DNA from: JAKEGK01 sp036507695
GTDB lineage: Bacteria > Pseudomonadota > Gammaproteobacteria > SZUA-152
DNA: 28,209 nt
Direction of reading: 5' to 3'
Assembly (NCBI GenBank): GCA_036507695.1
Contig: DATCIR010000289.1
Span: forward strand, 1-28,209
Positions 15,948 through 23,880 of the stretch are shown here, in pieces. Under the pieces are notes generated by a model. That model saw only the letters and a program-made list of their open reading frames with translations, searched no databases and was not told where the DNA came from. Position 1 is the stretch's first letter, and every line of letters starts with the position of its first letter. The translations under genes and the position numbers were made by a program.

Positions 15948-15976
15948 CTTTAAGCCGCCGGGCTTGGCAGTGTCAA
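15948..15976 (-). promoter_or_regulatory. Promoter for the riboswitch/btuB transcript
   Basis: A perfect -35 box TTGACA (15976-15971) and a weak -10 TTAAAG (15953-15948) are 17 bp apart. This would start the transcript near 15940, just before the aptamer. The position relative to the riboswitch supports it more than the -10 match does. Confidence 0.6.
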
Positions 15977-16104
15977 GGGAAAATGGAAATTTGTGACATT
16001 AATCCCTGCGTGATGACTGGTTTTTCAGCGGGTTATCAGGTACCGTTAATCATTATCCTCGAAATTTTTCAATAGCGCTTTTTTGTACCCTGGGTTGTGC
16101 TCCG

Positions 16105-16818
16105 ATGCAGAAAATCATGGTGTTAAACGTTAAAGGGGGTTGTGGAAAAACAACCATCGCCACCAATCTTGCGGCTTGTTACGCGAGCCGTGGTTCTTAT
16201 CCGGCGCTGCTCGATTACGATCCGCAGGCGTCGGCCAGCAAATGGCTGGACATTCGCCCCGAGCACGTGGGGCCCATTCACGGTATCGCCGCCCACAAGC
16301 AAAAACTCACCATTACCCGCAGTTGGCAAATGCGCATGCCGCCGCAAATTGACCGGGTAATCATCGATACCCCGGCGGCCTTGAGCACGCATGAGCTGGC
16401 AAACTTCATGCGCGACGCCAACGTGATCCTGATTCCGGTTTTACCCTCGCCAATCGATATCCACGCGACGACGGCGTTTATAGAAGAAATTCTGGTGATT
16501 GGAAAAATGCGTTCCAGCTTATCCAAGGAAGGTGAAACCCGGATTGGTGTGGTGGCCAACCGGGTATGCGACAACACCAAGGTTTACCAGTCATTGCTGG
16601 GATTTCTCTCCGGCGTTAACCTGCCCTTTGTCACTGCCCTCAGCGACAGCCATTATTACGTGCACGCATTTGTTGAAGGCGTGGGTATTCACGAAGTGCG
16701 TGATTCGCGCACCCATATTCTACGGCAGCAATGGCAGCCGCTGCTCAACTGGATTGAAAACCCGGAAAGTATCAACACCGCCAACGACGATTTCGTGGAC
16801 CCGAAAAAATTTGCCTGA
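16105..16818 (+). CDS. Orphan ParA/MinD-family ATPase
   Basis: The 237-aa protein has the deviant Walker A motif K-G-G-C-G-K-T-T at residues 10-17, the D-Y-D-P-Q segment at 37-41 and a Walker B strand R-V-I-I-D-T-P-A near 82-90. This is a ParA-type ATPase that would dimerise on ATP and bind DNA or membrane. No parB-like gene is adjacent and no parS-like iterons are visible, so plasmid partition is unlikely. Orphan ParAs often position protein complexes, such as chemoreceptors, carboxysomes or pili. It is transcribed away from btuB and has no clear operon partner. A link to the envelope machine encoded about 4 kb to the left is only a guess. Confidence 0.88.
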   Translation: MQKIMVLNVKGGCGKTTIATNLAACYASRGSYPALLDYDPQASASKWLDIRPEHVGPIHGIAAHKQKLTITRSWQMRMPPQIDRVIIDTPAALSTHELANFMRDANVILIPVLPSPIDIHATTAFIEEILVIGKMRSSLSKEGETRIGVVANRVCDNTKVYQSLLGFLSGVNLPFVTALSDSHYYVHAFVEGVGIHEVRDSRTHILRQQWQPLLNWIENPESINTANDDFVDPKKFA

Positions 16819-17025
16819 CGATTCGTTTTAACGCAACGGCGCGAAGACGCAAAGAATTCAAACTATCGCAATCCATGCAGCCGTATCGTCAGGACATGCG
16901 ATGGGACAGCCATATCTAAAATCCAACATGCGATCCTCTACAATTTTTTAAAAGTTACCCGGCGCCCTCGGCGTCATTGCGTCTCTGTGTTTAATAAAAA
17001 CCTTAAGGCGCTTGTTGTTGATTAT

Positions 17026-17799
17026 TCAAGCCGGGATAAATATTGTTCGAGTATTGTCGTGCAGCTTGTGAATGGGGTAACCGTACAATTCTTCAAGATT
17101 AGCGGCGGTTAACAACTCCAAAGTTGTTCCGCGTAAGGTTTTGCCCTCGCCAAACAGCATCAGCACATGATCGCAAAACCGGGCGGCCAGATTCAAGTCG
17201 TGCAATATCATCACCAACGCGGTATTTCCCCGGTTTTTTAACCCGTCAAACAGCTGCATTAATTTCACTTGATGCCGGATATCAAGATGGTTGGTCGGTT
17301 CATCCAGTAAATACACGCTAGGTTGTTGCGCGATGAGCGTGGCTACCGCGGCACGCTGGCGTTCACCGCCGGACAGGGTGTTGATGTACCGGTTTTCCAT
17401 ACCCATGAGATCCACCTGCTGCAATGCGTTTCTCGCGATGGCGATATCGCCGGCGGTTTCCCAGTGCCAGCTTTTAATATAGGGATGCCGTCCGGTCAAC
17501 ACGGTTTCCAGCACGGTCGCCGGAAAAGTATCCGACTTGTCCTGAAACAGGATGCCCCGTTGCCTGGCCAGCGCCAACGGCTTGAGTGTTTCGAGCGCGG
17601 TACCGCGGTAGCGGATTTCGCCCGCATCGCGATCACGCAATCCCGCCAGGGTATGCAGCAAGGTGGTTTTGCCGCTGCCGTTGATACCCAGAACGCCCCA
17701 GCATTCGCCTTGTTTGACCGAGAAATCCAGGTTGGAGCAAATCACGCGGCCGGCAATGCTGGTTTGCAGCGATCTGACATCAAGCAGCGCGTTCATCAT
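17026..17799 (-). CDS. btuD: BtuD/FecE-type ABC transporter ATPase
   Basis: Cytoplasmic ATPase of an importer for cobalamin or an iron chelate, 257 aa from ATG 17799 (17796 is an equally possible start). Longer in-frame sequence to 17931 is only read-through of the upstream gene. The motifs are Walker A G-I-N-G-S-G-K-T at 38-45, Q-loop I-L-F-Q-D, signature L-S-G-G-E-R-Q, Walker B V-Y-L-L-D-E-P and H-loop I-L-H-D-L. The gene starts 11 bases after the permease stop on the same strand. The substrate cannot be read from the ATPase alone. B12 is inferred from the nearby btuB operon and the BtuC-like partner; siderophore or haem uptake remains possible. Confidence 0.85.
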   Translation of the reverse strand: MMNALLDVRSLQTSIAGRVICSNLDFSVKQGECWGVLGINGSGKTTLLHTLAGLRDRDAGEIRYRGTALETLKPLALARQRGILFQDKSDTFPATVLETVLTGRHPYIKSWHWETAGDIAIARNALQQVDLMGMENRYINTLSGGERQRAAVATLIAQQPSVYLLDEPTNHLDIRHQVKLMQLFDGLKNRGNTALVMILHDLNLAARFCDHVLMLFGEGKTLRGTTLELLTAANLEELYGYPIHKLHDNTRTIFIPA

Positions 17800-17809
17800 C
17801 GCGTGTTGC

Positions 17810-18787
17810 TCATAGTGGTTTATTACTGCGATGCAACATAAATAAAAACAAGGGCACGCCGATGATCGCCGTGATGACGCCAACCGGCAACTGTTGTGGC
17901 GCCATGACGGAGCGCGCAAACGTATCGGCAATCACCAGCAAACAGCCGCCGAGCAAGGCGCTGCCGGGCAGCAGCCAGCGGTGATCGCTAATGCCCAGCA
18001 GGCGCAGTAAATGCGGCACGATCAAACCGACAAAGCCAATGCTGCCGGCGATGGTGACCGCCGTGGCGGTCATTAACGAGGCGAGCACATAAATCATTAA
18101 TTGCAGTTTACCCACGTCGACACCCAATGCATTGGCCTGCAGGGGGCCGTGCAATAAAATGTTCAACCGGCGCGATGCCAGCAACGCGGCGATCAGCCCC
18201 AATATCAGTACACTGATTCCCGGCCACACCGTGTTCACGAAGCCAAGGTCGCCCATCAGCCAGAACAACATGCTGCGCAGGTTTTTTGTTGGTGCGATGG
18301 CAAGAATAAAACTCACCAGCGCGCCCCAGCCGGCGGCGACAACGACTCCTGTGAGCAGTAAGCGCGTCGGCGACCAGTTGCCGCGCGCCTGTGCCAGGCC
18401 GAACACGATAAACATGGACAGCAGTGAACCGGTGAAGGCGCTGCCGGTTAACAGCCAGCCGTTGGCGCCGGCGAGCATTGCCACTAACGTTGCCACCGCG
18501 GCGCCACCGGAAATGCCCAGCACATACGGATCGGCCAGTGGATTACGCAATAAAACCTGCATCAACACGCCGGCCAGCGCCAACAGCGCGCCGCAACTGA
18601 AGGCGCCCAGGGCGCGGGGCAGGCGCAGGTCCTGCACGATTTGCGATGACGGCGTGGCGTGGCCGCTGAGCAGGGCGTCAAAAACGTCCCGCGCCGAGAG
18701 GGAAACGCTGCCCACCATTAACGCGGCCAGGATAACCAGCGGCGTCAGCGTCAATAGGCCAATCAAGACATAGTTTTTACGATACAT
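17810..18787 (-). CDS. btuC: BtuC/FecCD-type ABC transporter permease
   Basis: Polytopic inner-membrane permease, about 325 aa from ATG 18787, or 328 aa if GTG 18796 is used. About ten hydrophobic segments are seen, with the FecCD/BtuC family signatures L-P-R-A-L-G-A-F-S-C-G-A-L-L-A-L-A-G near residue 60, N-P-L-A-D-P-Y-V-L-G-I-S-G-G-A, and G-S-I-G-F-V-G-L-I-V-P-H near 240, where the BtuD-coupling helices lie. It probably forms the importer with the following ATPase gene. No periplasmic BtuF-type binding protein is encoded next to it. Its translation-start region is repeated in a 16-bp tandem array. Confidence 0.87.
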   Translation of the reverse strand: MYRKNYVLIGLLTLTPLVILAALMVGSVSLSARDVFDALLSGHATPSSQIVQDLRLPRALGAFSCGALLALAGVLMQVLLRNPLADPYVLGISGGAAVATLVAMLAGANGWLLTGSAFTGSLLSMFIVFGLAQARGNWSPTRLLLTGVVVAAGWGALVSFILAIAPTKNLRSMLFWLMGDLGFVNTVWPGISVLILGLIAALLASRRLNILLHGPLQANALGVDVGKLQLMIYVLASLMTATAVTIAGSIGFVGLIVPHLLRLLGISDHRWLLPGSALLGGCLLVIADTFARSVMAPQQLPVGVITAIIGVPLFLFMLHRSNKPL

Positions 18788-18840
18788 GATTCTCACGCTA
18801 TATGGTTCTCACGCCATATGGCTCTCAAGATATATGGCTG
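18785..18840. repeat. 16-bp tandem array overlapping the btuC start codon
   Basis: The units are 18785-18800, 18801-18816, 18817-18832 and a partial one from 18833. On the minus strand each unit reads like a ribosome binding site plus start (GTGAGAAYCAT), but only the last copy ends in ATG; the others end in ATA. The array lies between the HAD-hydrolase stop (18872) and btuC. Confidence 0.85.
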
Positions 18841-18871
18841 TGCCAGCACACCATTTTACGCAGTGCCTGGT

Positions 18872-19528
18872 TCAGGAACGCAGGCTGATAATTTCCCAGC
18901 CCTGTTGTTGCGCATGTTGTTGCAGCGCGGGATCCGGGTCGACGGCAATCGGGTGGCTGACCAGGGATAACAACGGAATATCATTATGCGAGTCGCTATA
19001 GAACCAGCTTTCCTTCAGGCTTAAGCCGGTTTGTTGCAGCCACTGATTGAGCCGTTCGACCTTGCCGTGCTGAAAGCAGGGTATGCCCGCCACCTTGCCG
19101 GTGTAGCGCTGGTTGCGAAACTCCGGTTCCGTGGCGATGATGGTGTCCACGCCGAATGCCCTGGCGATGGGTTCGGTGACAAAGCGGTTGGTCGCGGTAA
19201 TAATGATGGGAGTTGTATCGGCGTCCCGGTGTTTTGCTATCAACGTGAAAGCGGCCGGTAACATAATGGGTTTTATTTTCTGCTCCATAAATTGGCGGTG
19301 CAGCCGCCCGAGATAATCAACATCATGTTCAGAGAGCGGCTTGAGGCTGAACGCCAGGAATTCATAAATATCCAGGGTGCCCGCCTTGTATTCCGCATAG
19401 AAGCGGTCGTTCTCCCGCCGGTACATTTCACCGTCGACAAGACCGTGTTCAACCAGAAATTCACCCCACAAATAATCGCTGTCACCCGCTAACAAGGTGT
19501 TATCCAGGTCAAAAATCGCTATTTTCAA
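18872..19528 (-). CDS. HAD-superfamily IB phosphatase (SerB/CicA-like)
   Basis: The 218-aa cytoplasmic protein has all HAD motifs: motif I F-D-L-D-N-T at residues 6-11 (nucleophile Asp7, acid/base Asp9), motif II I-T-A-T-N near 112, a Lys in the G-K-V-E-R segment, and motif IV Y-S-D-S-H-N-D-I-P-L-L near 178. Length and motifs match the HAD-IB family annotated as phosphoserine-phosphatase-like; the substrate is unknown. In B12-using bacteria such proteins can be alpha-ribazole or phosphoserine phosphatases, but nothing here proves this. It lies upstream of btuC on the same strand, 84 bp away, and is transcribed away from rppH. Confidence 0.9.
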   Translation of the reverse strand: MKIAIFDLDNTLLAGDSDYLWGEFLVEHGLVDGEMYRRENDRFYAEYKAGTLDIYEFLAFSLKPLSEHDVDYLGRLHRQFMEQKIKPIMLPAAFTLIAKHRDADTTPIIITATNRFVTEPIARAFGVDTIIATEPEFRNQRYTGKVAGIPCFQHGKVERLNQWLQQTGLSLKESWFYSDSHNDIPLLSLVSHPIAVDPDPALQQHAQQQGWEIISLRS

Positions 19529-19715
19529 GATAATTTACCTTTTACAAACCCGCTGTTGTGTCAAATTTTTTACTAAAATAAAAACTATAGGCCAAGCTAG
19601 TCCGGCGCCAGGGGCAAGTTTACCGGTTGTTGGATTGTTCAGGCCATAAATTTGCTATTTCCAGCCCGCTTGTGGAAAAATCGGGTGATTGTAAACTAAC
19701 TTGTTGATTTGAAGC

Positions 19716-20204
19716 GTGATAGATTCAAACGGATACAGGTCCAACGTCGGCATCATTTTGTGTAATACCGATAATAAGGTGTTATGGGCCAGGCGTATTG
19801 GTCAGAACGCCTGGCAGTTTCCGCAAGGAGGCATCAAGCCCTTGGAAACACCCGAGGAAGCCCTGTACCGTGAACTTTGGGAAGAAGTGGGCATCGCGCC
19901 GCAAAGCGTCCAAGTGCTTGCCTCCACCCACGACTGGCTACGATACCGCTTGCCCAAGGCGTTAATCCGCTGCGACGAAAAACCCCTGTGCGTCGGGCAA
20001 AAACAATTATGGTTTTTGTTGCGGTTTTCCGGCACCGCGGATGATGTCCGGCTGGACTGCGGCGAAAAACCCGAATTTGATGGCTGGCGTTGGGTTGATT
20101 TTTGGCATCCGCTCAAGGAAGTAGTGGCATTTAAAAGGGATGTTTATTTGCAGGCATTAAATGAGTTTGCGCCGGTTCTGGGTTGTGTTACGCACGACGC
20201 GTGA
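19716..20204 (+). CDS. rppH: RNA pyrophosphohydrolase RppH
   Basis: This enzyme removes pyrophosphate from the 5' triphosphate end of mRNA and so starts RNase E-dependent decay. The 162-aa length is normal for RppH. The Nudix box G-x5-E-x7-R-E-x2-E-E-x-G-I is complete at residues 38-60. The RppH-typical N-terminus (M-I-D-S-N-G-Y-R-S-N-V-G-I-I-L) and N-A-W-Q-F-P-Q-G-G-I are present. The start is GTG at 19716, with no strong ribosome binding site. It is divergent from the HAD phosphatase gene. In many gammaproteobacteria rppH and a SerB-like HAD gene are neighbours, so this linkage is conserved rather than acquired. Confidence 0.95.
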   Translation: MIDSNGYRSNVGIILCNTDNKVLWARRIGQNAWQFPQGGIKPLETPEEALYRELWEEVGIAPQSVQVLASTHDWLRYRLPKALIRCDEKPLCVGQKQLWFLLRFSGTADDVRLDCGEKPEFDGWRWVDFWHPLKEVVAFKRDVYLQALNEFAPVLGCVTHDA

Positions 20205-20325
20205 ACCACGGAAATTTAGTCTATGCCCGGCCGGTTGTTCGGTACTTGTGGTATGGTGTCCGGGAGCGCGGCAAAATAAAAACCAGTGCCGCTTTGCAAG
20301 TGCCGCTTCATTTGAAAAAAATAAA

Positions 20326-20473
20326 GTAACTACTCACCCCGTGTGCAGCCTAGGTTAAAGCGGTGCGGGTGTTTCCTGCCGGGGGCGTCTGCGGCCAGGG
20401 ATTGCCGCAGTCGAGCCTACAGGGACGTACTTGTGGCGTCCCCCGGCAGGAGAGCCCACGGGTGAGTAGTTAC
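20326..20473. mobile_element. 148-bp MITE-like palindromic element
   Basis: Terminal inverted repeats GTAACTACTCACCCCGTG (20326-20343) and CACGGGTGAGTAGTTAC (20457-20473) match except for one extra C. Inside them an 11-bp perfect inverted repeat CCTGCCGGGGG (20375-20385) / CCCCCGGCAGG (20440-20450) encloses two small hairpins with loops CAGGGAT and CAGGGACG. There is no coding capacity and no obvious target duplication. The loops match those of the 53-bp repeat at 451-589, so both may belong to one dispersed family. Confidence 0.75.
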
Positions 20474-20574
20474 GTGTGAACTATAATTCAACGAAAGATG
20501 AGTGGTGGTGGAAATTGACAAAGGCTGCTTGTTTTGAACAATGCCTGGCGGGTTAATGGCAAACGGAGGACGCG

Positions 20575-21639
20575 ATGTCATTGAAAACATACGGAGTACT
20601 TAAAGGACGGCCAATTTCAAGCAGGCTGGGGAGCGGTAGCAGCCCCCATTATCAAGTCCACGTGGTGGATAACACGACGGACTACCGGATTGCGATCAAC
20701 GTTAAATCGCAACTTTCGCCCTCGGAGCTGCTTTATGTCATCGATGAGGATTTTCAGCACGCCATTACCGAGGATCTTAAAACGCTGGCGATGGGATATA
20801 CCCGCCTAGCCAGTGAACCCGGCGGCCGGGCGTTGGATTATATCCGGGCAAATTTATTCGATCGCGGTCAAATGCGTCCCCTGGCCCATGATATTCCCGG
20901 ACCCGATAACGATCTCAACGAAAAAATCCATGCGTATATCCAAAGGGCAGTCGGCGACGAAAACGCCGCGATTTATGCCTTCGGCGAACGGTGGGGGCCG
21001 GAATCCAACAGCAAGGACAAATACTTTGGTTTCCTGCCTGGCAACGGCATACACGATATTCATATGAACCAGGGAAATGCGGGAAGCTATGTTAGCGACG
21101 ATGGTGTGTGGCAAGACGGTGGACTCGTCATCCATTATCCGGCCATTGTCGATGGCGGCGGCGAACTGCGCTGGCCGGAACAGTGGGTAGGACTCTTTCT
21201 GGCTTTTCAGTCGCAAGCCTGGCATACCGATGATAGCTCCGGCCATACGATAGTGCCGTCTGAACCCGGAACCGGAACTGGAACCACGCCGACGATCCTG
21301 CCGGGGGATCGCGACGGTCATGTGCGAATCATCGCCGCGTTAGTGAATCCCAAAGGCAATGATCCAGGTCATGAGTCGGTAACGTTGATCAATGCCACGC
21401 CGGCGCCAGTGGAGTTAAAGGGCTGGAGTATTGCGGACAAGAACAAGAATCGCAGTGCGGTAACCCCGAAAATGTTGGCGCCCGGTGAAACCATCAAGGT
21501 TGTACTGGACGGGAAGGGGGCGCAACTCAGCAACAAAGGCGGGATTATCTCGCTCCTTGATGATAAGGGGCTCAAAATTGACGGCGTTTCGTATACGCGG
21601 GAAGCCGCACTAAAGCAGGGTTGGACTTTGGTGTTTTAA
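20575..21639 (+). CDS. DUF2278 (YukJ-like) protein with C-terminal lamin-tail domain
   Basis: The 354-aa protein has no signal peptide. Residues 1 to about 220 match the DUF2278/YukJ pattern (start M-S-L-K-T-Y-G-V-L-K-G-R-P-I, later N-G-I-H-D-I-H-M-N-Q-G-N and D-G-G-L-V-I-H-Y-P). Gly/Thr-rich residues 228-242 form a linker. The last 100 residues form a lamin-tail-type beta-sandwich (E-S-V-T-L-I-N-A-T, L-K-G-W-S-I-A-D, L-A-P-G-E-T-I-K-V-V-L-D). Proteins of this pairing are known but their function is not; the G-x-H-D-x-H-M motif might bind metal, which is inference. GGAGG lies upstream of ATG 20575. The gene stands alone, downstream of the palindromic element. Confidence 0.85.
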   Translation: MSLKTYGVLKGRPISSRLGSGSSPHYQVHVVDNTTDYRIAINVKSQLSPSELLYVIDEDFQHAITEDLKTLAMGYTRLASEPGGRALDYIRANLFDRGQMRPLAHDIPGPDNDLNEKIHAYIQRAVGDENAAIYAFGERWGPESNSKDKYFGFLPGNGIHDIHMNQGNAGSYVSDDGVWQDGGLVIHYPAIVDGGGELRWPEQWVGLFLAFQSQAWHTDDSSGHTIVPSEPGTGTGTTPTILPGDRDGHVRIIAALVNPKGNDPGHESVTLINATPAPVELKGWSIADKNKNRSAVTPKMLAPGETIKVVLDGKGAQLSNKGGIISLLDDKGLKIDGVSYTREAALKQGWTLVF

Positions 21640-21667
21640 CCAGCAGGCAAAGATAGAGCCGATCTCG

Positions 21668-22896
21668 TCAGCCTTTTTTCCAGAGCTGTTTCAATCCGAT
21701 GCTGATGTTGTCAAACGTGCGTTGGTCAAGACTGATTCTCAGCAGAAGTTTGCTGTGATTTCGGAACGCTAGGCTTTCAACGATCCAGTTCCTCAGCGGG
21801 TCGGGAATTCCCACCTCGATGTCTTTGGACAGTGTTATGCCGGCGTGCGCCTCGAAAGGCAGGCCTTCTCCCCCGACCCTGGCGCCCATTTCCAGCGACA
21901 TGTCAATTTTTGTGGCGCAGATCGGGCCCGTTCGCCCTCGTTACCGAATCGCTTCTCCAGCTCGCGCCTCACCTTGTGGACATCCTCTTCCGCCTTAAAA
22001 TCGTGGCGGCCCAGCGACCAGGCCGCGCGCAAGCGGGTATGCCACGTCCGGTAGTCCTCACCGGTATCGCTGTTCCGTATTTGTAAGGCGCGCTCCAGTA
22101 ACTGCGCGGGAGTCTTGGGCGGGTTATTGGCAACGAGCAAATAAGGTACTACTGAAGGCGGCAAATCAATATCCTCAGCTGCAAATCGGGCGTCCTTGGT
22201 CGTGTATTCACGCAACCGCGCGAACAGTTCCTGTTCCTTCTTGATCCCCCACAGCGGTTCGATCGCCTGAGGAACGGAAAGCGCCGCGAACAGGCGCGAC
22301 CGCTTTGTCTGCAGGACGTGGTCTGTACCGGTCACTTGGGCGTACGCGCCGAAGATGATCCCGCCCATCACGAACCTGGCCACCACCTCTTGATCTTGGG
22401 CTAGGTCCAAGTCCGCGCCTAAATCCGGATACCACTCGTACCCGGCGGTGCCAAGCTCGTTGCGGATGTCCGCAATCATCGCCAAGGGCAGCGTATCGAA
22501 CTGGAGATTTATCAGCTTTCGCTGCGCATCTTGTTTGGCTTCTTCGTAGATCCCCCGGTCGGGATGTATGGGGTAAACCAGGTTTCCAAGCAGTTGCGTA
22601 AATTGCTGGGATGGAAACGTGTGTTCATAGTCGATAAGCGGAATCCGCTCCCTGGTCATGAAAAGGTGGAAGAAGGCGAGTAGCCCGTCGATGTTGCGAT
22701 CGATGACGCTCCATACGGACTCCGGGTCCACGTCCTGACCCATGCCAGCATTCGGTACTCCGCTGCGGCCGAGCAAAAACAACTCGGCGGCACGCAGCAC
22801 CATCGGGTCCGGCACGAAGTCGATCTGTTTGTCGGCGAAGAGTTTAGCCAAAGTATCTTCCGCCGTCACCGGGACGTACGGTTGCTCGTTATTCAT
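21668..22896 (-). pseudogene. Unknown protein, interrupted by a frameshift near 21930
   Basis: Reading starts at ATG 22896 behind a strong GGAGG. It runs in one frame to about E-R-F-G-N-E-G-E-R, then switches: the original frame gives non-protein-like sequence to a stop at 21835, while the -1 frame continues naturally (I-C-A-T-K-I-D-M-S-L-E-M-G-A-R) to a stop at 21668. The shift lies in the GGGCCC context near 21930 and looks like a one-base deletion or a sequencing error. The intact protein would be about 410 aa, mostly helical, soluble and without a signal peptide. I recognise no family. Upstream in-frame sequence to 23052 is unlikely to be translated. Confidence 0.7.
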
Positions 22897-23265
22897 GATT
22901 CCTCCGATCCGTATTGACGTTTGCTGCCGCCGCCTTTTACTGCCGCCACCAAAGTTGCCGCGCCAGTTGACTAAACACGCTGGATCAAGCGGTTGGCCGG
23001 CCGGACTGATGGTCAAATTCATGATCCCAACGCCATCTGCGCGGATCGCCACCCCGCACCGGCGTTGCTCTGTCAGTTGAACAACTGTTGCCTTTCCAGA
23101 AAAATACTATCGTATACCCTAACACAAGGGGCTTTCAAAAAAGGTACATCCTTTAAGAATAATTACAAAGAGCTATATTAAGTACAAATCAGTGCACAGT
23201 TCTGACCGCGGTTGCACAGAACCGAATAAAACCGCCGACGATAAATGATGAGTACTATATCGATA
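22897..23265. other. Intergenic stretch without supported gene; small dyad inside
   Basis: I see no gene here. The A+T-rich part from about 23090 holds TGCACAG twice (23193 and 23213) and an inverted pair GTTCTG (23199-23204) / CAGAAC (23217-23222), which could be a binding site or a hairpin. The stretch ends where the glmS-like remnant begins, so a recombination boundary lies near 23260. Confidence 0.4.
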
Positions 23266-23446
23266 GTGGGCAGTGACAGCTCGGGTTCATTCGTGGCGGT
23301 ATCCCGCAATCGGGTCGCCGGTGGACGATTCCATCTCACCCATCATTTATACCATCCCGCTACAATTGCAGGTGTATCACGTGGCGATGCTCAAAGGCAC
23401 CGACGTCGGCCAACCGCGCGGCCTGGCGAAATCGGTAATCGTGGAA
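23266..23446 (+). pseudogene. glmS: Remnant of the glmS 3' end (attTn7-type sequence)
   Basis: In the frame from 23312 the translation P-I-I-Y-T-I-P-L-Q-L, then Y-H-V-A-M-L-K-G-T-D-V-G-Q-P-R, then L-A-K-S-V-I-V-E matches the extreme C-terminus of glucosamine-6-phosphate synthase (E. coli ends ...KGTDVDQPRNLAKSVTVE). Some 20 earlier codons (G-S-D-S-S-G-S-F-V) appear in another frame, so a frameshift lies near 23320. The final E codon is followed by AAG instead of a stop. The other roughly 540 codons of glmS are absent. In many bacteria this part of glmS is the Tn7 target-recognition sequence, so the piece may mark an old island border. Confidence 0.8.
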
Positions 23447-23726
23447 AAGTTTTGCGCTGCTAATACATACTGATCCGAAGGAATAAACTCAAACCGGGCA
23501 GCAATTAAGCCTGGCGGAATATCCTCTTAAGCAATCAAATTTGTAGCATCCGCATAGTAAGAAACCACCCATAGGCTGGTTGAACGCTGATCGTGGACCT
23601 TCTGCTTTTGCTCGCGATTAGCATTCCTCGACTCATTGCAGGTATTTACAGAATTTCCCTCAAGGCGGCCATCCACAAACTTCGCTGGTGAAAACTCATA
23701 TTTTACAGAAACCCCTTAAATAGCCG

Positions 23727-23755
23727 CTGTCAGCTTTTACTAAACTTGGTATACT
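23727..23755 (+). promoter_or_regulatory. Promoter for the metallopeptidase-like gene
   Basis: CTGTCA (23727-23732) and TATACT (23750-23755) are spaced by 17 bp, with an extended -10 TGG just before. Transcription would start near 23762, giving a leader of about 119 bases. The rest of 23447-23880 holds no supported gene. Confidence 0.6.
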
Positions 23756-23880
23756 GAGCGCATATTTGGAACCAATAGAATAGCAGTTAGTTTAGAGTCG
23801 TTTATTAGCAATATTTAATCCAGGATCAACGGATCCTCGGGTCAGTCCGGTACAAGTTAAATGCCACGGAGGCATGGCGC

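Noticed and set aside
16833..17000. Imperfect inverted pair (ACGCAACGGCGCGAAGACGC and GGCGTCATTGCGTCTCTG) after the ParA gene
   Set aside because: The arms pair only loosely over a 100-base gap; it resembles low-complexity GCG/ACGC sequence common in intergenic DNA rather than a terminator or element.
19559..19564. Perfect TTGACA on the minus strand upstream of the HAD phosphatase gene
   Set aside because: No acceptable -10 box lies 16-18 bp downstream, so I did not annotate a promoter.
21835..23052. Taking the longest reading (start 23052) for the frameshifted gene
   Set aside because: The strong ribosome binding site is at ATG 22896; the extra 52 residues are of unlikely composition.
23530..23715. 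62-codon open frame on the minus strand with protein-like composition
   Set aside because: It has no ATG start and no ribosome binding site, and I recognise no family. It could be a gene fragment in the debris right of the glmS remnant, but this cannot be supported.
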